Shown one piece after another: positions 16,590 to 25,501 of a DNA stretch of 64,000 nt. This stretch comes from JAEXNA01 sp041676625 (GTDB taxonomy: Bacteria > Vulcanimicrobiota > Xenobia > Xenobiales > JADMJV01): positions 1 to 64,000 of the forward strand of contig JBAYRN010000005.1 of the NCBI GenBank assembly GCA_041676625.1, read 5' to 3'. Position numbers and translations under genes: made by a program. The notes under the pieces were generated by a model, which worked only from the letters and a program-made list of their open reading frames with translations, made no database searches and was not told the DNA's origin. How positions within the stretch are numbered: position 1 is the first letter of the stretch; the number at the start of each line of letters is the position of its first letter.

Positions 16590-17939
16590 CTATCCAATCA
16601 ACACATCTTCCGCCGGGAAGCGGCGTGGTGAACGACGATTTGGTTTTAGTAAGACAATAGCCAGGGTCAAGGGCCCCACCCTGCCCATCACCATGGCAAG
16701 GCAGATCAGAATTTTGGAGAAGGGAGTCAGTTGAGCGGTGATCCCCGTGGAAAAGCCCACGATGCCCAGGGCCGAGGTGGTCTCAAACAGGATATCGTTG
16801 AAAGCGAAGCTCTCCGTGGCGTTGAGGATGAGAGCGAGGATGAGTAAAGCCAGAAAGGCCAAAACGGTCAGGGCCAGGGCCCGGAAGACCAGGGCAGGTT
16901 CGAGCCTGCGCCCGAAGACTTCCACGTCGTCACGCCCCCGGATCTGGGTCCAGGCAGCCAGTAGCAGGATCGCCATGGTGGTCGTCTTGAGGCCCCCCGC
17001 CGTGGAGCCCGGCGAACCTCCGATGAACATAAGTACCATCATCAATTGCAGCGTCTCGGGCCGGAGATCAGCCATGTCGATTGTGCTGAGTCCGGCGGTT
17101 CGCCCCCCGGCGTGAAAAAACGGAATCAAGAATTGCTCCAGCCAACTCCGTCCGTAGAGTATACCGCCCTGACTGCATTCGAAGAGAAAAAACAGGCCGG
17201 TGCCGAGCAAGGTTAGCGCTAGAGTGCAGGTGAGGACTAGGCGGCTGTGGATGGACATGCGACTCTTTTTACCCCGGAAGGCCCAGATCACGTCTCGGAC
17301 CACGGCGTAACCCAGGCCTCCGAGGGCCACCAGGATGACGATGGTGAAGTTCACGGTGGGACTAGCTACATCTCGGGCCAGGCTGTCCGGCCACAGGGAG
17401 AACCCGGCGTTGCAAAAGGCCGAGGCGGAGTGGAAGAAAGCGTAGTAGAGAGAATCCGCTGCCGGGAGTTCATCGTACCAGCATAACCAGAGCAAAATGG
17501 CTCCTAACAGTTCGACCCCGATCACGAACCCTGCCACATTGAGGGTCAGCTTCCCGGCGCTGGCCATGGACATGCCCGGTACCTGGTCTTTCATCAACAA
17601 ACGGTGACGAAGTCCCAGGTGCCCGCCTATCAGAGCGATCATGATGCTCGACCAGAGCAGCATGCCGAGCCCGCCGAACTGGAACAGGACCAGGATGACA
17701 GCCGTGCCGAAGTGAGAGAAGGTCGAACCTGTGTCGACCACGGTCAAGCCGGTCACGCAGAGGGCCGAGGTTGCGGTGAACATGGCCTCGAACCAGGTGA
17801 TCTCCGCGCCGGAATTGTGACTGATAGGTAAGGTCAAGAGGATCGTACCCACGATGATCAGGCCAAGAAGAGTTAGTACGGCCACGTGGGAGGGGTATAA
17901 ACGACGTCCCCGCGCGGGACGCAACTCGGCAGATTTCAC
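16590..17939 (-). CDS. ktrB: Potassium transporter membrane subunit (KtrB/TrkH)
   Basis: This 449-residue membrane protein is the TrkH/KtrB-type K+ translocating subunit with four M1-P-M2 repeats. Selectivity-filter-like segments are visible as SALCVTGLTVVDTGS, HSASAFCNAGFSLW, GRTAGLSTIDM and SALGIVGFSTG, each with the conserved filter Gly. The start is a GTG at 17939 whose last bases overlap the upstream TGA (GTGA), indicating translational coupling with the wecE-like gene. The regulatory ktrA gene follows directly. Confidence 0.92.
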   Translation of the reverse strand: MKSAELRPARGRRLYPSHVAVLTLLGLIIVGTILLTLPISHNSGAEITWFEAMFTATSALCVTGLTVVDTGSTFSHFGTAVILVLFQFGGLGMLLWSSIMIALIGGHLGLRHRLLMKDQVPGMSMASAGKLTLNVAGFVIGVELLGAILLWLCWYDELPAADSLYYAFFHSASAFCNAGFSLWPDSLARDVASPTVNFTIVILVALGGLGYAVVRDVIWAFRGKKSRMSIHSRLVLTCTLALTLLGTGLFFLFECSQGGILYGRSWLEQFLIPFFHAGGRTAGLSTIDMADLRPETLQLMMVLMFIGGSPGSTAGGLKTTTMAILLLAAWTQIRGRDDVEVFGRRLEPALVFRALALTVLAFLALLILALILNATESFAFNDILFETTSALGIVGFSTGITAQLTPFSKILICLAMVMGRVGPLTLAIVLLKPNRRSPRRFPAEDVLIG

Positions 17940-19099
17940 ACGGGCCCTTTCACCGGTTCCCTATCCGCCCGTGCATAGAAAAACTCCTTGCAGAGATTGA
18001 CCACTCGGGCGGATTGCTCTTCGGTGATGTCATTAAAGAGAGGCAATCGAACCAGGCGTTTGGTGAGAAGGTCGGCCTGGGGAAGCTCCCTGCCGTCGTG
18101 AAAAGGCTGAAAATACGGGCTCTGGTGGAGAGACAGATAATGGGTGTGAAGACTCACTCCAGCCTGCTGAAGGTTGGAGACAAGGTCGTTGAGCCAATCT
18201 TCACAGGGTAGAACGATCTGGTAAATGTGACCGTTGTGTTCCGCGTAAGGAGGGATCTTCGGAAGTTGCACGCCGAGGGACAAGTCGCTGAGTTCGCGGT
18301 GATAGTAGTCCCAGGCCGCTCTTCGGAGTTGGTAAATGGTGTCAAGCTCTTCGAGTTGGGACCATAAAAGGGCGGCCACTGATTCTCCCGGCAAATAAGA
18401 GGAGCCTAAATCAACCCAGCGGTACTTACTGACCTCGCCCCGGGCAAATTTCGAGCGGTTGGTTCCTTTTTGCCAGGCGTACTCGGCTCGCTCGACCAGC
18501 GCTTCATCGTTGACCACCGCTAGGCCGCCCTGGCCACACTGAATGTTCTTGGATTCATGAAAGCTGAAACAGGCCAGATGACCGATAGACCCCAGCGGTC
18601 TTCCTTTGTAAGTCGCGCCGATGGCTTGAGCGGCGTCTTCCACCACTATCAGATCGTGTTCCTCGGCCAATCGACAGATGGGATCCATATCGCAAGCCAC
18701 CCCCGCATAATGAACCACCACGATGACCCGGGTCCGGTCATTGATGAGGGGCCGGATCTGTTCAACGGAAACGTTCGGGTGAGCGGCCTGGCTGTCGGCG
18801 AAGCGAATGGTGGCTCCCCGCAAAGCAAAAGCGTTGGCGGTGGAAACAAAGGTGTAGGATGGAATGATGACTTCGTCGCCGGGGCCCACCCCGCTGAGAA
18901 GCGCCGCCATCTCCAGCGCGTCGGTGGCCGAACAGGTCAAAAAGACGTTCTTCAGACCAAAACGGTGTTTGAAAAATTCGTGGCACCGCGCGGTGTAAGG
19001 CCCGTCTCCCGAAAGATGTCCCTGGGCCAAAACCCTTTCCAGGTGATGGAGTTCCTTTCCGGTGAGATAAGGTTTCATAAAGGGAACCGTTGCCGACAT
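17936..19099 (-). CDS. wecE: dTDP-4-amino-4,6-dideoxygalactose transaminase-like PLP enzyme (WecE family)
   Basis: The protein (about 387 residues) is a DegT/DnrJ/EryC1/StrS aminotransferase very close to enterobacterial WecE. Matches include HLSGDGPYT, DEVIIPSYTFVSTANAF, VVHYAGVACDMD and the PLP Lys in FSFHESKNIQ. By family it aminates a dTDP-4-keto-6-deoxyhexose for surface glycans such as enterobacterial common antigen or lipopolysaccharide. No other sugar-nucleotide gene is adjacent, so its pathway partners lie elsewhere. It shares a transcript with ktrB and ktrA, an unusual pairing. ATG 19099 is preferred over a TTG at 19117. Confidence 0.88.
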   Translation of the reverse strand: MSATVPFMKPYLTGKELHHLERVLAQGHLSGDGPYTARCHEFFKHRFGLKNVFLTCSATDALEMAALLSGVGPGDEVIIPSYTFVSTANAFALRGATIRFADSQAAHPNVSVEQIRPLINDRTRVIVVVHYAGVACDMDPICRLAEEHDLIVVEDAAQAIGATYKGRPLGSIGHLACFSFHESKNIQCGQGGLAVVNDEALVERAEYAWQKGTNRSKFARGEVSKYRWVDLGSSYLPGESVAALLWSQLEELDTIYQLRRAAWDYYHRELSDLSLGVQLPKIPPYAEHNGHIYQIVLPCEDWLNDLVSNLQQAGVSLHTHYLSLHQSPYFQPFHDGRELPQADLLTKRLVRLPLFNDITEEQSARVVNLCKEFFYARADREPVKGPV

Positions 19100-19231
19100 G
19101 GGTACCACTTTATCCAAAAGACCGGATCATCATCCTTGAACTTCAGAACATTTCTGGACTCTTTCGTGTCCTTCCGCTATGCTGTTGGCATATCAGTGCC
19201 GTGGCTTCCGGCCCAACGAAAGCCTTTCGCG

Positions 19232-20722
19232 ATGTTTTCCAAGAATCGCTCCCACCCGCGTCGCCAGAGACGCTTTGCCATTCACGCACCCGTTCGACAC
19301 GCCGTTGCCGTGGAGGCTGCCCGACTGCTCTATCACCGGGAGTACAAAGAGTACTTCCAGGCCAAGCGTGAGGCCGCCCGCCGACAGGGCTGTAAGGTCC
19401 TTCCCACCAACCACGAGATCCATCATCAACTCCTTTTACTGGCCGAGGTCAGTGAAGGTTCCCAACGCACCGTCCGTCTTCAGGGTATGCGCCGGGCTGC
19501 CTTGGAGGTGATGGAGGCACTGGCTGAGTTTAAACCTCGTTTGATAGGTTCGGTCTGGACGGGGCACATTCGGCGGGGCTCGGATATCGATATCAATGTG
19601 TACGCTCCGGACCCCGAGGTGGTTTTGTGGAGCCTTGAAAAGCAGAATTTTTTTGGGCAGGTCGAGCACGTGCAGGCCAAGCAAGACGGTCGGGTGACGG
19701 AGTTCATCCACGTTCATCTGCATCACCCGAGAGGTCACGAAGTGGAGATCACCATCTATCCACCGGAGCAGTACCTGGTCCACCCCACCTGCTCCATAAC
19801 CGGAGGGCCGATCGCTCGCGGCTCAACGGCGGAACTCCGCCAGCTCTTGTTGGAGGAGGGGCCGGTGGAAGAGTTCGTCCCCCAGGTCGATTCTTCTCTA
19901 CCGGAGCTTCTGATGGATGCACCATCAGAGCGCGAATTGTTGGAGCTTATCCCGGAGTTGGAGATCTGTGGGGAGACACCCCAGAACCACTATCACCATC
20001 TCGATGTTCTGGGGCATACTCTAGAAGTGGTGAGGCACTTGCACCTGTTTCGAGAGGAGGGGTACGCCCGCTTCGGGATTCCAGAATTGCAAGAACACAT
20101 GGACTCGCCTGGTCCCGACGGCTGGAACCGAGAGGCGCTGTTGATACTGGCTGGATTGCTGCACGATATTGGCAAGCCAGAGACCCTGGAGTTTCACGTC
20201 AGTGGTCGGATTCGTTTTATCGGGCACGAAGTCGTGGGTGCTCGCCGGGCTCGAGAGATCGCGGTCCGCTTAGGTCTTGGCCCGGGGGCAGCCCAGGGGC
20301 TGGAACGGCTGGTGGCACTACACATGCGCCCGGTACTGCTGGGCGACGGGAGGCCACAGCCCTCGGAACTGCACCTCTTACTGGCCGAGGCCGGGGAGCT
20401 GGCTCCGGAACTTCTGGTTCTCTCCCTGGCCGATGTGATGTCGGCCCGGGGGCCGGCTCAACCAGGCTACCGCACGGAAGAACAGGAGATTTTCGTGAAA
20501 GAGATGTTAGCCGAGTTTTTTGGCCACGGCTTCCTGCGCTTTCCGAACCTTCCGATCAGTTCGGTGGACCTCCAGACCGAGTTTGGAGTTGAACAATCAG
20601 AACTCTCCTGCCGGATGCTGGAGCGCCTCACCCTCGACTACATCGACGGAGAGTTTCAAGGCAAAGAAGACGGCCTGGCAAGAGCCGCAGAGCTGCTGGA
20701 GACCCCGTCCGAGCTGTGGTAG
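19232..20722 (+). CDS. Nucleotidyltransferase-HD domain protein
   Basis: The product (about 496 residues) contains a minimal nucleotidyltransferase motif, GSVWTGHIRRGSDIDINVY (about residues 106-124). A central HD phosphohydrolase domain has HHLDVLGHTLEVV and the HD signature LLHDIGKPETL, with later LVALHMRP. This order resembles CCA-adding/poly(A) polymerase-HD architectures, but the tRNA-binding portions are not obvious, so the substrate is open. The frame remains open into the antisense of wecE; the ATG at 19232 is the first sensible start outside that gene. A strong hairpin follows the stop. Confidence 0.75.
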   Translation: MFSKNRSHPRRQRRFAIHAPVRHAVAVEAARLLYHREYKEYFQAKREAARRQGCKVLPTNHEIHHQLLLLAEVSEGSQRTVRLQGMRRAALEVMEALAEFKPRLIGSVWTGHIRRGSDIDINVYAPDPEVVLWSLEKQNFFGQVEHVQAKQDGRVTEFIHVHLHHPRGHEVEITIYPPEQYLVHPTCSITGGPIARGSTAELRQLLLEEGPVEEFVPQVDSSLPELLMDAPSERELLELIPELEICGETPQNHYHHLDVLGHTLEVVRHLHLFREEGYARFGIPELQEHMDSPGPDGWNREALLILAGLLHDIGKPETLEFHVSGRIRFIGHEVVGARRAREIAVRLGLGPGAAQGLERLVALHMRPVLLGDGRPQPSELHLLLAEAGELAPELLVLSLADVMSARGPAQPGYRTEEQEIFVKEMLAEFFGHGFLRFPNLPISSVDLQTEFGVEQSELSCRMLERLTLDYIDGEFQGKEDGLARAAELLETPSELW

Positions 20723-20731
20723 CCGACAAAT

Positions 20732-20772
20732 GAAAAATGGCCTGGGAACTCAGGGTTCGCAGGCCATTTTTC
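20732..20772. terminator. Bidirectional terminator
   Basis: A perfect 13-bp stem pairs GAAAAATGGCCTG (20732-20744) with CAGGCCATTTTTC (20760-20772). It sits between two convergent genes and ends in T runs on both strands. Confidence 0.85.
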
Positions 20773-20783
20773 ACGAGGTGTGT

Positions 20784-22409
20784 CTATTGCGCTCGGCCAC
20801 CAGTCGGGCGCTGCTGCTGGGCTTGAGGAGCCTGGGCGGGCGCTCCGGCTTTTTGCTCGGTTCCACCTTTTTGCTCCTTACCGCCATCCTTGTCGGGTAC
20901 ACCCGTGGTGGAAGTTGTGCCGAGTTTCACCCCGGCTGACTCGGTACCGGCTGCCTGGCCAGGACCGAGGGAGGCTGCTGCTTTGGCGTCGACGTCCGGG
21001 GCTGCTCCCGCTTCCCCGGAGGGTTTAGCATTCTGCTCGGCCTCCTGGAAGGAGGTCAGCACCTTTTTCTCCCCTTTCGACTCGCCGGGTTTGTCGGCGT
21101 TGCCATCAGTACCGGGTTTCTCGGCCTTTTCGGGTCCCCCGGATTTCTCAGTCCCTTCTTTGGCTTTGTCGGGGCCTTCCTGGCCTTGCTCCTTGGCTTT
21201 CTTATCCTCTTCTTTCTTGGGATCGGGAGTTTGAAATCGAGCCTTCTCGGCATCCTGGTTTCGGAAGTGTTGGGAGAGGTCGCCGGACGACACGGTACCC
21301 GACTTGACTCCACTGGCCACGTCGTCCATGACCTTGCCCAGTCGTTTGGCTTTTTGCTCGCCTTCGCCGTTGGCAAGCTTGGGATCCCGTTGGGTGGCCT
21401 GTTGCAGCATCTTGTCCACCGACCCGGCATCCACCTGGGTGTTGTCGCCCATCATCTCCGAACTCTTCTTGAAGGCGTTCATGCGATGGCCGGCGGTCTT
21501 TTCATCTCCACCCGCGAAGTGGCTGTTCATGGTCTCAGCCATCTTGGACATCTCTTCAGGCTTACGCAATACGTTTTTGCCCAGAGATTTGGAAGCGGAA
21601 TCAAAGGCTTCAGCCACGTTTTGCGGGCCCTGGCGATCCTCCGGTGAACTCATCTCACCAATGGATTTAGCCATTCCAGCCACTCGGTCCGGTTTGAGAT
21701 CAGTGCGCTCGGTCATCATTTTGGCAGCGCTGTCGAACATATCCAGAGCTGCCATGGCTCCGGCGTCGTCGCCAGCCCCGCCACCGGCTTTGCCTTTGTC
21801 ATCTCCACCGGCAGCCTGGCGCAGTCCATTCATCAGATTACCCATGTCCTCGGGCTTTAGATCAGGCCGCTTTTTCAGAAGCTCAAAGCTCTTCTCCGAA
21901 GCCTGCTTGCCCAGATGCGGGTTTTTCAGGGTCTTGGTGAAGTTCTGCCGCATGGCGGTCAACTCGCCGGGGGTGATGTCGGGGCGCTCTTTCAGCATGT
22001 CCATGGTTTTTTCGTCTTTGTAAGACGGGTCGATGCGGATGCGACCTTTCTCGTCTTGAGACAGGAAGTCGCCGACTTTTAGATCCCGGCGATGCTGCAT
22101 CAGACCCGCGATGGTGTCGAGAGCCGCGTTGTTGCGGAGCAGCGGCCCCATTTCACCCACCGTGGTGCCGGGCTGAGCCTGGGCGATCGACTCCAGAGAG
22201 CCGCCCCCACCCAGGGCCGAGAGCTGTTCGGGTTTGAGATCGCCGAGGCGAGTATTGGCCGCCAGACCCTTGCTCGGCTCCCGTTGAGATTTAATGCCCA
22301 CCGTGTCTTGCGGCCCCATCGCCTGAGCGATGGCGGGCGCGATATTTTCCATTACCACTTTGGGCGGCAACCGGCCCGGATTTGGGCCGGAAAGTCCGGA
22401 TATAGCCAT
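20784..22409 (-). CDS. Repeat protein with RPDLKPEDM-type motifs and charged low-complexity tail
   Basis: The 541-residue protein has no signal peptide or membrane helix. Residues 50-370 contain about seven loosely repeated units of 45-55 residues, each with a helix ending in a motif of the type (K/E)RPDLKPEDM..LM. Examples are LKERPDITPGELTAM, LKKRPDLKPEDMGNLM and MTERTDLKPDRVAGM. The C-terminal 170 residues are Lys/Glu/Gly/Pro-rich and probably disordered, ending in a Gln/Ala/Pro tail. The start ATG has AAAGGT about eight bases upstream. I do not recognise the family; it could be a scaffold or an exported protein lacking a classical signal. Confidence 0.6.
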   Translation of the reverse strand: MAISGLSGPNPGRLPPKVVMENIAPAIAQAMGPQDTVGIKSQREPSKGLAANTRLGDLKPEQLSALGGGGSLESIAQAQPGTTVGEMGPLLRNNAALDTIAGLMQHRRDLKVGDFLSQDEKGRIRIDPSYKDEKTMDMLKERPDITPGELTAMRQNFTKTLKNPHLGKQASEKSFELLKKRPDLKPEDMGNLMNGLRQAAGGDDKGKAGGGAGDDAGAMAALDMFDSAAKMMTERTDLKPDRVAGMAKSIGEMSSPEDRQGPQNVAEAFDSASKSLGKNVLRKPEEMSKMAETMNSHFAGGDEKTAGHRMNAFKKSSEMMGDNTQVDAGSVDKMLQQATQRDPKLANGEGEQKAKRLGKVMDDVASGVKSGTVSSGDLSQHFRNQDAEKARFQTPDPKKEEDKKAKEQGQEGPDKAKEGTEKSGGPEKAEKPGTDGNADKPGESKGEKKVLTSFQEAEQNAKPSGEAGAAPDVDAKAAASLGPGQAAGTESAGVKLGTTSTTGVPDKDGGKEQKGGTEQKAGAPAQAPQAQQQRPTGGRAQ

Positions 22410-22608
22410 AGATTAGACCTTTCAAAGGAGATTTTGTCCATGTTATCCCACCGAAGGGCCTGGAAACAAGGAAGATTGAAGATTGTAACAAGTTGGAAAC
22501 ACGGAGTTTGCATTCATGCGGATCGGTTAAGCTGGAGTGTAGTTTGTGGGGCTGGTGTGGCGGGGATCCGGTATCGTGTTGCATGATGATGCAGCGCGGT
22601 GTGGGGCA
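22410..22608. other. Upstream region of the repeat-protein gene
   Basis: These 199 bases separate the repeat-protein gene start from the GC-rich array. They are AT-richer than the array and must carry the minus-strand promoter if the gene has its own. I see no gene and no strong hairpin. Confidence 0.3.
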
Positions 22609-23300
22609 GCATGCGGCGCCCCCAGTCCGCCACATGCGGCGCCCCCGCGCCGCCTCAAACTCCGCCGCGCACTTTGCGGCGCCCCCAGCCTGCCTCATGT
22701 GGCGCCCTCGCGCTGCCTCAAACCCCGCGTGTGCTTTGAGGCACCCCCAGCCTGCCGCATGCGGCGCCCCCGCGCTGCCTCAAACCCCGCCGCGCGCTTT
22801 GCGGCACCCCAGCCTGCCGCATGCGGCGCCCCCGCGCTGCCTCAAACTCCGCCGCGCACTTTGCGGCGCCCCCAGCCTGCCGCATGAGGCGTCCCCGCGC
22901 TGCCTCAAACCCCGCCGTGTGCTTTGAGGCGCCCCCGGCCTGCCGCATGCGGCGCCCCCGCGCCGCCTCAAACCCCGCCGCGCGCTTTGCGGCGCCCCAG
23001 CCTGCCGCATGAGGCGCCCCCGCGCTGCCTCAAGCCGCGCCGCGCGCTTTGAGGCACCCCCGGCCTGCCGCATGCGGCGCCCCCGCGCCGCCTCAAACCC
23101 CGCCGCGCGCTTTGCGGCGCCCCCGCGCTGCCGCATGAGGCGCCCCCGCGCTGCCGCATGAGGCGCCCCCGCGCTGCCTCAAGCCGCGCCGCGCGCTTTG
23201 CGGCGCCCCCGCGGCGCCTCAAACCCCGCCGCGCGCTTTGCGCCCCCAGCCTGCCGCATGCGGCGCCCCCGCGCCGCCTCAAACCCCGCCGACGCACCAT
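22609..23300. repeat. GC-rich palindromic minisatellite, about 63-bp units
   Basis: About eleven imperfect copies of a 62-63 bp unit lie head to tail, with one truncated copy near 23132 and one expanded copy near 23155. Each unit carries a palindrome GCCGCATGCGGC, or a variant with GAGGC, and a second arm pair GCCTCAAA...TTTGAGGC or TTTGCGGC around about 13 bases of C/G-rich sequence. Copies differ mainly at these arms. Both strands stay open over long stretches because the unit length is close to a multiple of three, but the resulting Arg/Ala/Pro peptides look like artefacts. It lies between a stop and a start on the same strand. Confidence 0.9.
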
Positions 23301-23311
23301 CCCGCGTGCCC

Positions 23312-23734
23312 TTACTCCTCGTCCCAGGCCGCCAGTGCGCTACTGACGTCCTGGCGCCCTACCGCCTTTTCTCTATCCGCGAAGTACTGGTCCACGCGCT
23401 CGTCCAACCCGCGCGCTCGGGCGCACGCTATGAGGTCTTGAAAGAGCAGTTCTTCGGCCACGGTGTCGGCGCCGAAGGTCAGGTGTCGGAGGGCCTCAAA
23501 GAGGGAGTCGTCGCTTAGCTCATCGACCATCTGCAGCGCTTCTTCTTCGGCGTCCAGAGCGGCCAGGTTCAACATCAGATAGAGGCGGGCGGGCTCCCAG
23601 TCGGGGGCGACTTCTTCCAAAATCTCCAGGCACAGGACTTCTCCTTCATTGTAAGCGCCGGGACGGTAGAGACCTTCCAGGAGTTCTTCCGTTTCCGCCT
23701 CGTTAAATTCAAACTCGTCTTCGTCGTTCCACAC
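23312..23734 (-). CDS. Acidic helical (TPR-like) protein
   Basis: The 140-residue product is very acidic and helical, with repeated A/L/E patterns such as EVAPDWEPARLYLMLNLAALDAEE cut into two helices, suggestive of tetratricopeptide-like pairs. It has no signal peptide. Its stop is immediately next to the palindromic array, and its start is two bases after the stop of the PLP lyase gene, so it belongs to that operon. Function is unknown. Confidence 0.55.
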   Translation of the reverse strand: MWNDEDEFEFNEAETEELLEGLYRPGAYNEGEVLCLEILEEVAPDWEPARLYLMLNLAALDAEEEALQMVDELSDDSLFEALRHLTFGADTVAEELLFQDLIACARARGLDERVDQYFADREKAVGRQDVSSALAAWDEE

Positions 23735-23736
23735 CG

Positions 23737-24672
23737 TTAAATCTCGCCTTCCGTCACCAGGATCAACCCACGGTCCGAGTTCTTCAATCCCAACACTACC
23801 GATCCCGCCAGCCCGGCCGCTCCCGAGGGTGTGGTGGGAAAGCCCAGGGCTGTCAATCGTCGGGCCGCTTCCTCGGCCTGGGTGTCGGTCACAGTGAGAA
23901 ATTCATCGGCGTGGTTGACCAGTAATTCAAAAGCCAGTATCGAGGGCTCTTTGCAATCCAGCCGGCCCATACTGGAGAGCCCTCCTGACACGCTGACCGG
24001 GCGACCGGCCAGCGCGCTTGCCTGTAAACACGCCGCCTGCTCCGGTTCCACGACCACGATCAGAGGTTGAACGTCCCAATTCTCCCGCACCTGCTGGGCA
24101 AACGCCGCTGCCAATCCGCCCACTCCCGCCTGCAGAAAGACGTGGGTCGGCCACTCAGCCCGGCGCCGAAAGGTTTGGGCGCATTCCCACGGGATTACGG
24201 TGTAACCCTCCATCACGTTTCGGGGGATCTCCAGATAGCCCGGCCAGGAAGAGTCGGAGAGCAGAACCCAGCCTTCGCTCTGGCACAGTTCAGAGGCCGC
24301 TTTCATGCTCTCTTCATACGACTTCCCAGCCCGCCGGGTGGAAGCGCCGAGAGCGATGATCCTTTGTTCAAACTCCCGGGGCACGCTTTCCGCCAGGACG
24401 ATCACCGCCTGGGCCCCGAAAACGGATGCACCGGTGGCCACCGAGAGGCCGTGGTTTCCGGCACTGGCACAGCAAAAGACCTGTCCGGGGCCGCGTTTCT
24501 TCACCTCCCGGGCCAGCGCATAAGCTCCCCCCAGGGCTTTGAAGGAGCCCAGTTCCATCCGTTTGGACTCGTCCTTAATGATCAGCCCCTCGGGGAGAAA
24601 GCACAGGGGTGTCTCCCGGTATCGCGGGCAGCGCGCCAGAAGGCTCAGGACGTTTTCCGGTCGCAGGTTCAA
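23737..24672 (-). CDS. PLP-dependent ammonia-lyase, diaminopropionate ammonia-lyase/threonine dehydratase family
   Basis: The 311-residue protein is a fold-type II PLP enzyme. The PLP Lys lies in KDESKRMELGSFKALGG, and the phosphate loop is seen in SAGNHGLSVA. SSWPGYLEIPRNVMEGYTVI is close to the corresponding region of diaminopropionate ammonia-lyase, which releases ammonia and pyruvate. It is shorter than the roughly 400-residue YgeX, so the substrate assignment is tentative. The TTG start overlaps the TGA of the upstream PhzF gene (TTGA), indicating coupled translation. Confidence 0.72.
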   Translation of the reverse strand: MNLRPENVLSLLARCPRYRETPLCFLPEGLIIKDESKRMELGSFKALGGAYALAREVKKRGPGQVFCCASAGNHGLSVATGASVFGAQAVIVLAESVPREFEQRIIALGASTRRAGKSYEESMKAASELCQSEGWVLLSDSSWPGYLEIPRNVMEGYTVIPWECAQTFRRRAEWPTHVFLQAGVGGLAAAFAQQVRENWDVQPLIVVVEPEQAACLQASALAGRPVSVSGGLSSMGRLDCKEPSILAFELLVNHADEFLTVTDTQAEEAARRLTALGFPTTPSGAAGLAGSVVLGLKNSDRGLILVTEGEI

Positions 24673-25466
24673 AGGATACTAACTGTGCCGCTGACCAGCA
24701 CGTAGCTCTCACCGCGCAGGTGGACTCGGTCGCGCGCCAGTTCCACTTCCAGCTGCCCTCCACGAGGGGAGAGTTGGCGAGCTTGAAATATTCGTTTGTT
24801 GAGAGGCTCGGCCCAGAACGCGGCCAGGCAGCAATGGGCCGAACCGGTGACCGGGTCTTCGTCCACTCCGACCTGAGGGGCGAAGAATCGGGACACGAAA
24901 TCGATCTCGGGCGTGGAGCTTCGAGCGGTCACGATAGTGCCTCGGGTTTCTATTTCTCTCAAGGCCTGGAAATCGGGATTCAGGGACCGGATATCTTCTT
25001 CCGAAGGCAAGAGCAAGAGATAGTCGTCCTCATCTCGGCCACACCACTGAACTTTATCCGGGGCAATACCCAGCGCCTCGACCAGGCCCTGGGGGATGGG
25101 AAATTTCGCTGGTGAACGGGAAGGAAAGGTGAGTTGTACCTTGCCGCTCACCTGACGAGCTTCCAGCGTTCCGCTAACAGTGAAAAACGTTAAGTCGGTG
25201 AGTTCCTGGTCCTGGCTCCAGAGCGCAGTGGCGGCCGCTACCGTGGCGTGACCGCAGAGCCGAACTTCCCTGGTGGGGGTAAACCAGCGCAACCGAAAGC
25301 CTTCTCTCTCGGGCCACAGAAAAGCCGTCTCCGAGAGGCCGAACTCGGCCGCCAGTTGCTGCATCACCTCGTCCTCCAGAGTGGAGGTCAATAGGCACAC
25401 CGCGGCGGGATTGCCGCCGAAAGGCGTGGGGGTGAAGGCATCGATCCAGAAGAACGGAGCATCCAT
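24669..25466 (-). CDS. PhzF-family isomerase/epimerase
   Basis: The 265-residue product has the PhzF/DapF-like duplicated fold. It opens with FFWIDAFTPTPFGGNPAAV, has the catalytic Glu in LSETAFLWP, and later RLCGHATVAAA and GVDEDPVTGSAHC. PhzF in phenazine synthesis isomerises a dihydro-hydroxyanthranilate, but most family members have unknown substrates. Here it is coupled to an ammonia-lyase-like gene, suggesting a small amino-acid-derived pathway or amine detoxification, which is inference. ATG 25466 is taken as the start; an adjacent TTG is possible. Confidence 0.85.
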   Translation of the reverse strand: MDAPFFWIDAFTPTPFGGNPAAVCLLTSTLEDEVMQQLAAEFGLSETAFLWPEREGFRLRWFTPTREVRLCGHATVAAATALWSQDQELTDLTFFTVSGTLEARQVSGKVQLTFPSRSPAKFPIPQGLVEALGIAPDKVQWCGRDEDDYLLLLPSEEDIRSLNPDFQALREIETRGTIVTARSSTPEIDFVSRFFAPQVGVDEDPVTGSAHCCLAAFWAEPLNKRIFQARQLSPRGGQLEVELARDRVHLRGESYVLVSGTVSIL

Positions 25467-25501
25467 CAAGGCTTTTTTCCCTCCCGGTTTGGTTCTGCCC
25501 T

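Noticed and set aside
18557..19231. N-terminal extension of the nucleotidyltransferase-HD frame
   Set aside because: It is antisense to the wecE-like gene, and no homologous sequence appears before about 19232.
22609..23300. A CRISPR array
   Set aside because: The units are contiguous and palindromic with no unique spacers, and no cas genes are nearby.
22493..23518. Several Arg/Ala/Pro frames on both strands of the minisatellite
   Set aside because: They come from a repeat with period near a multiple of three and have no ribosome sites or protein-like variation.
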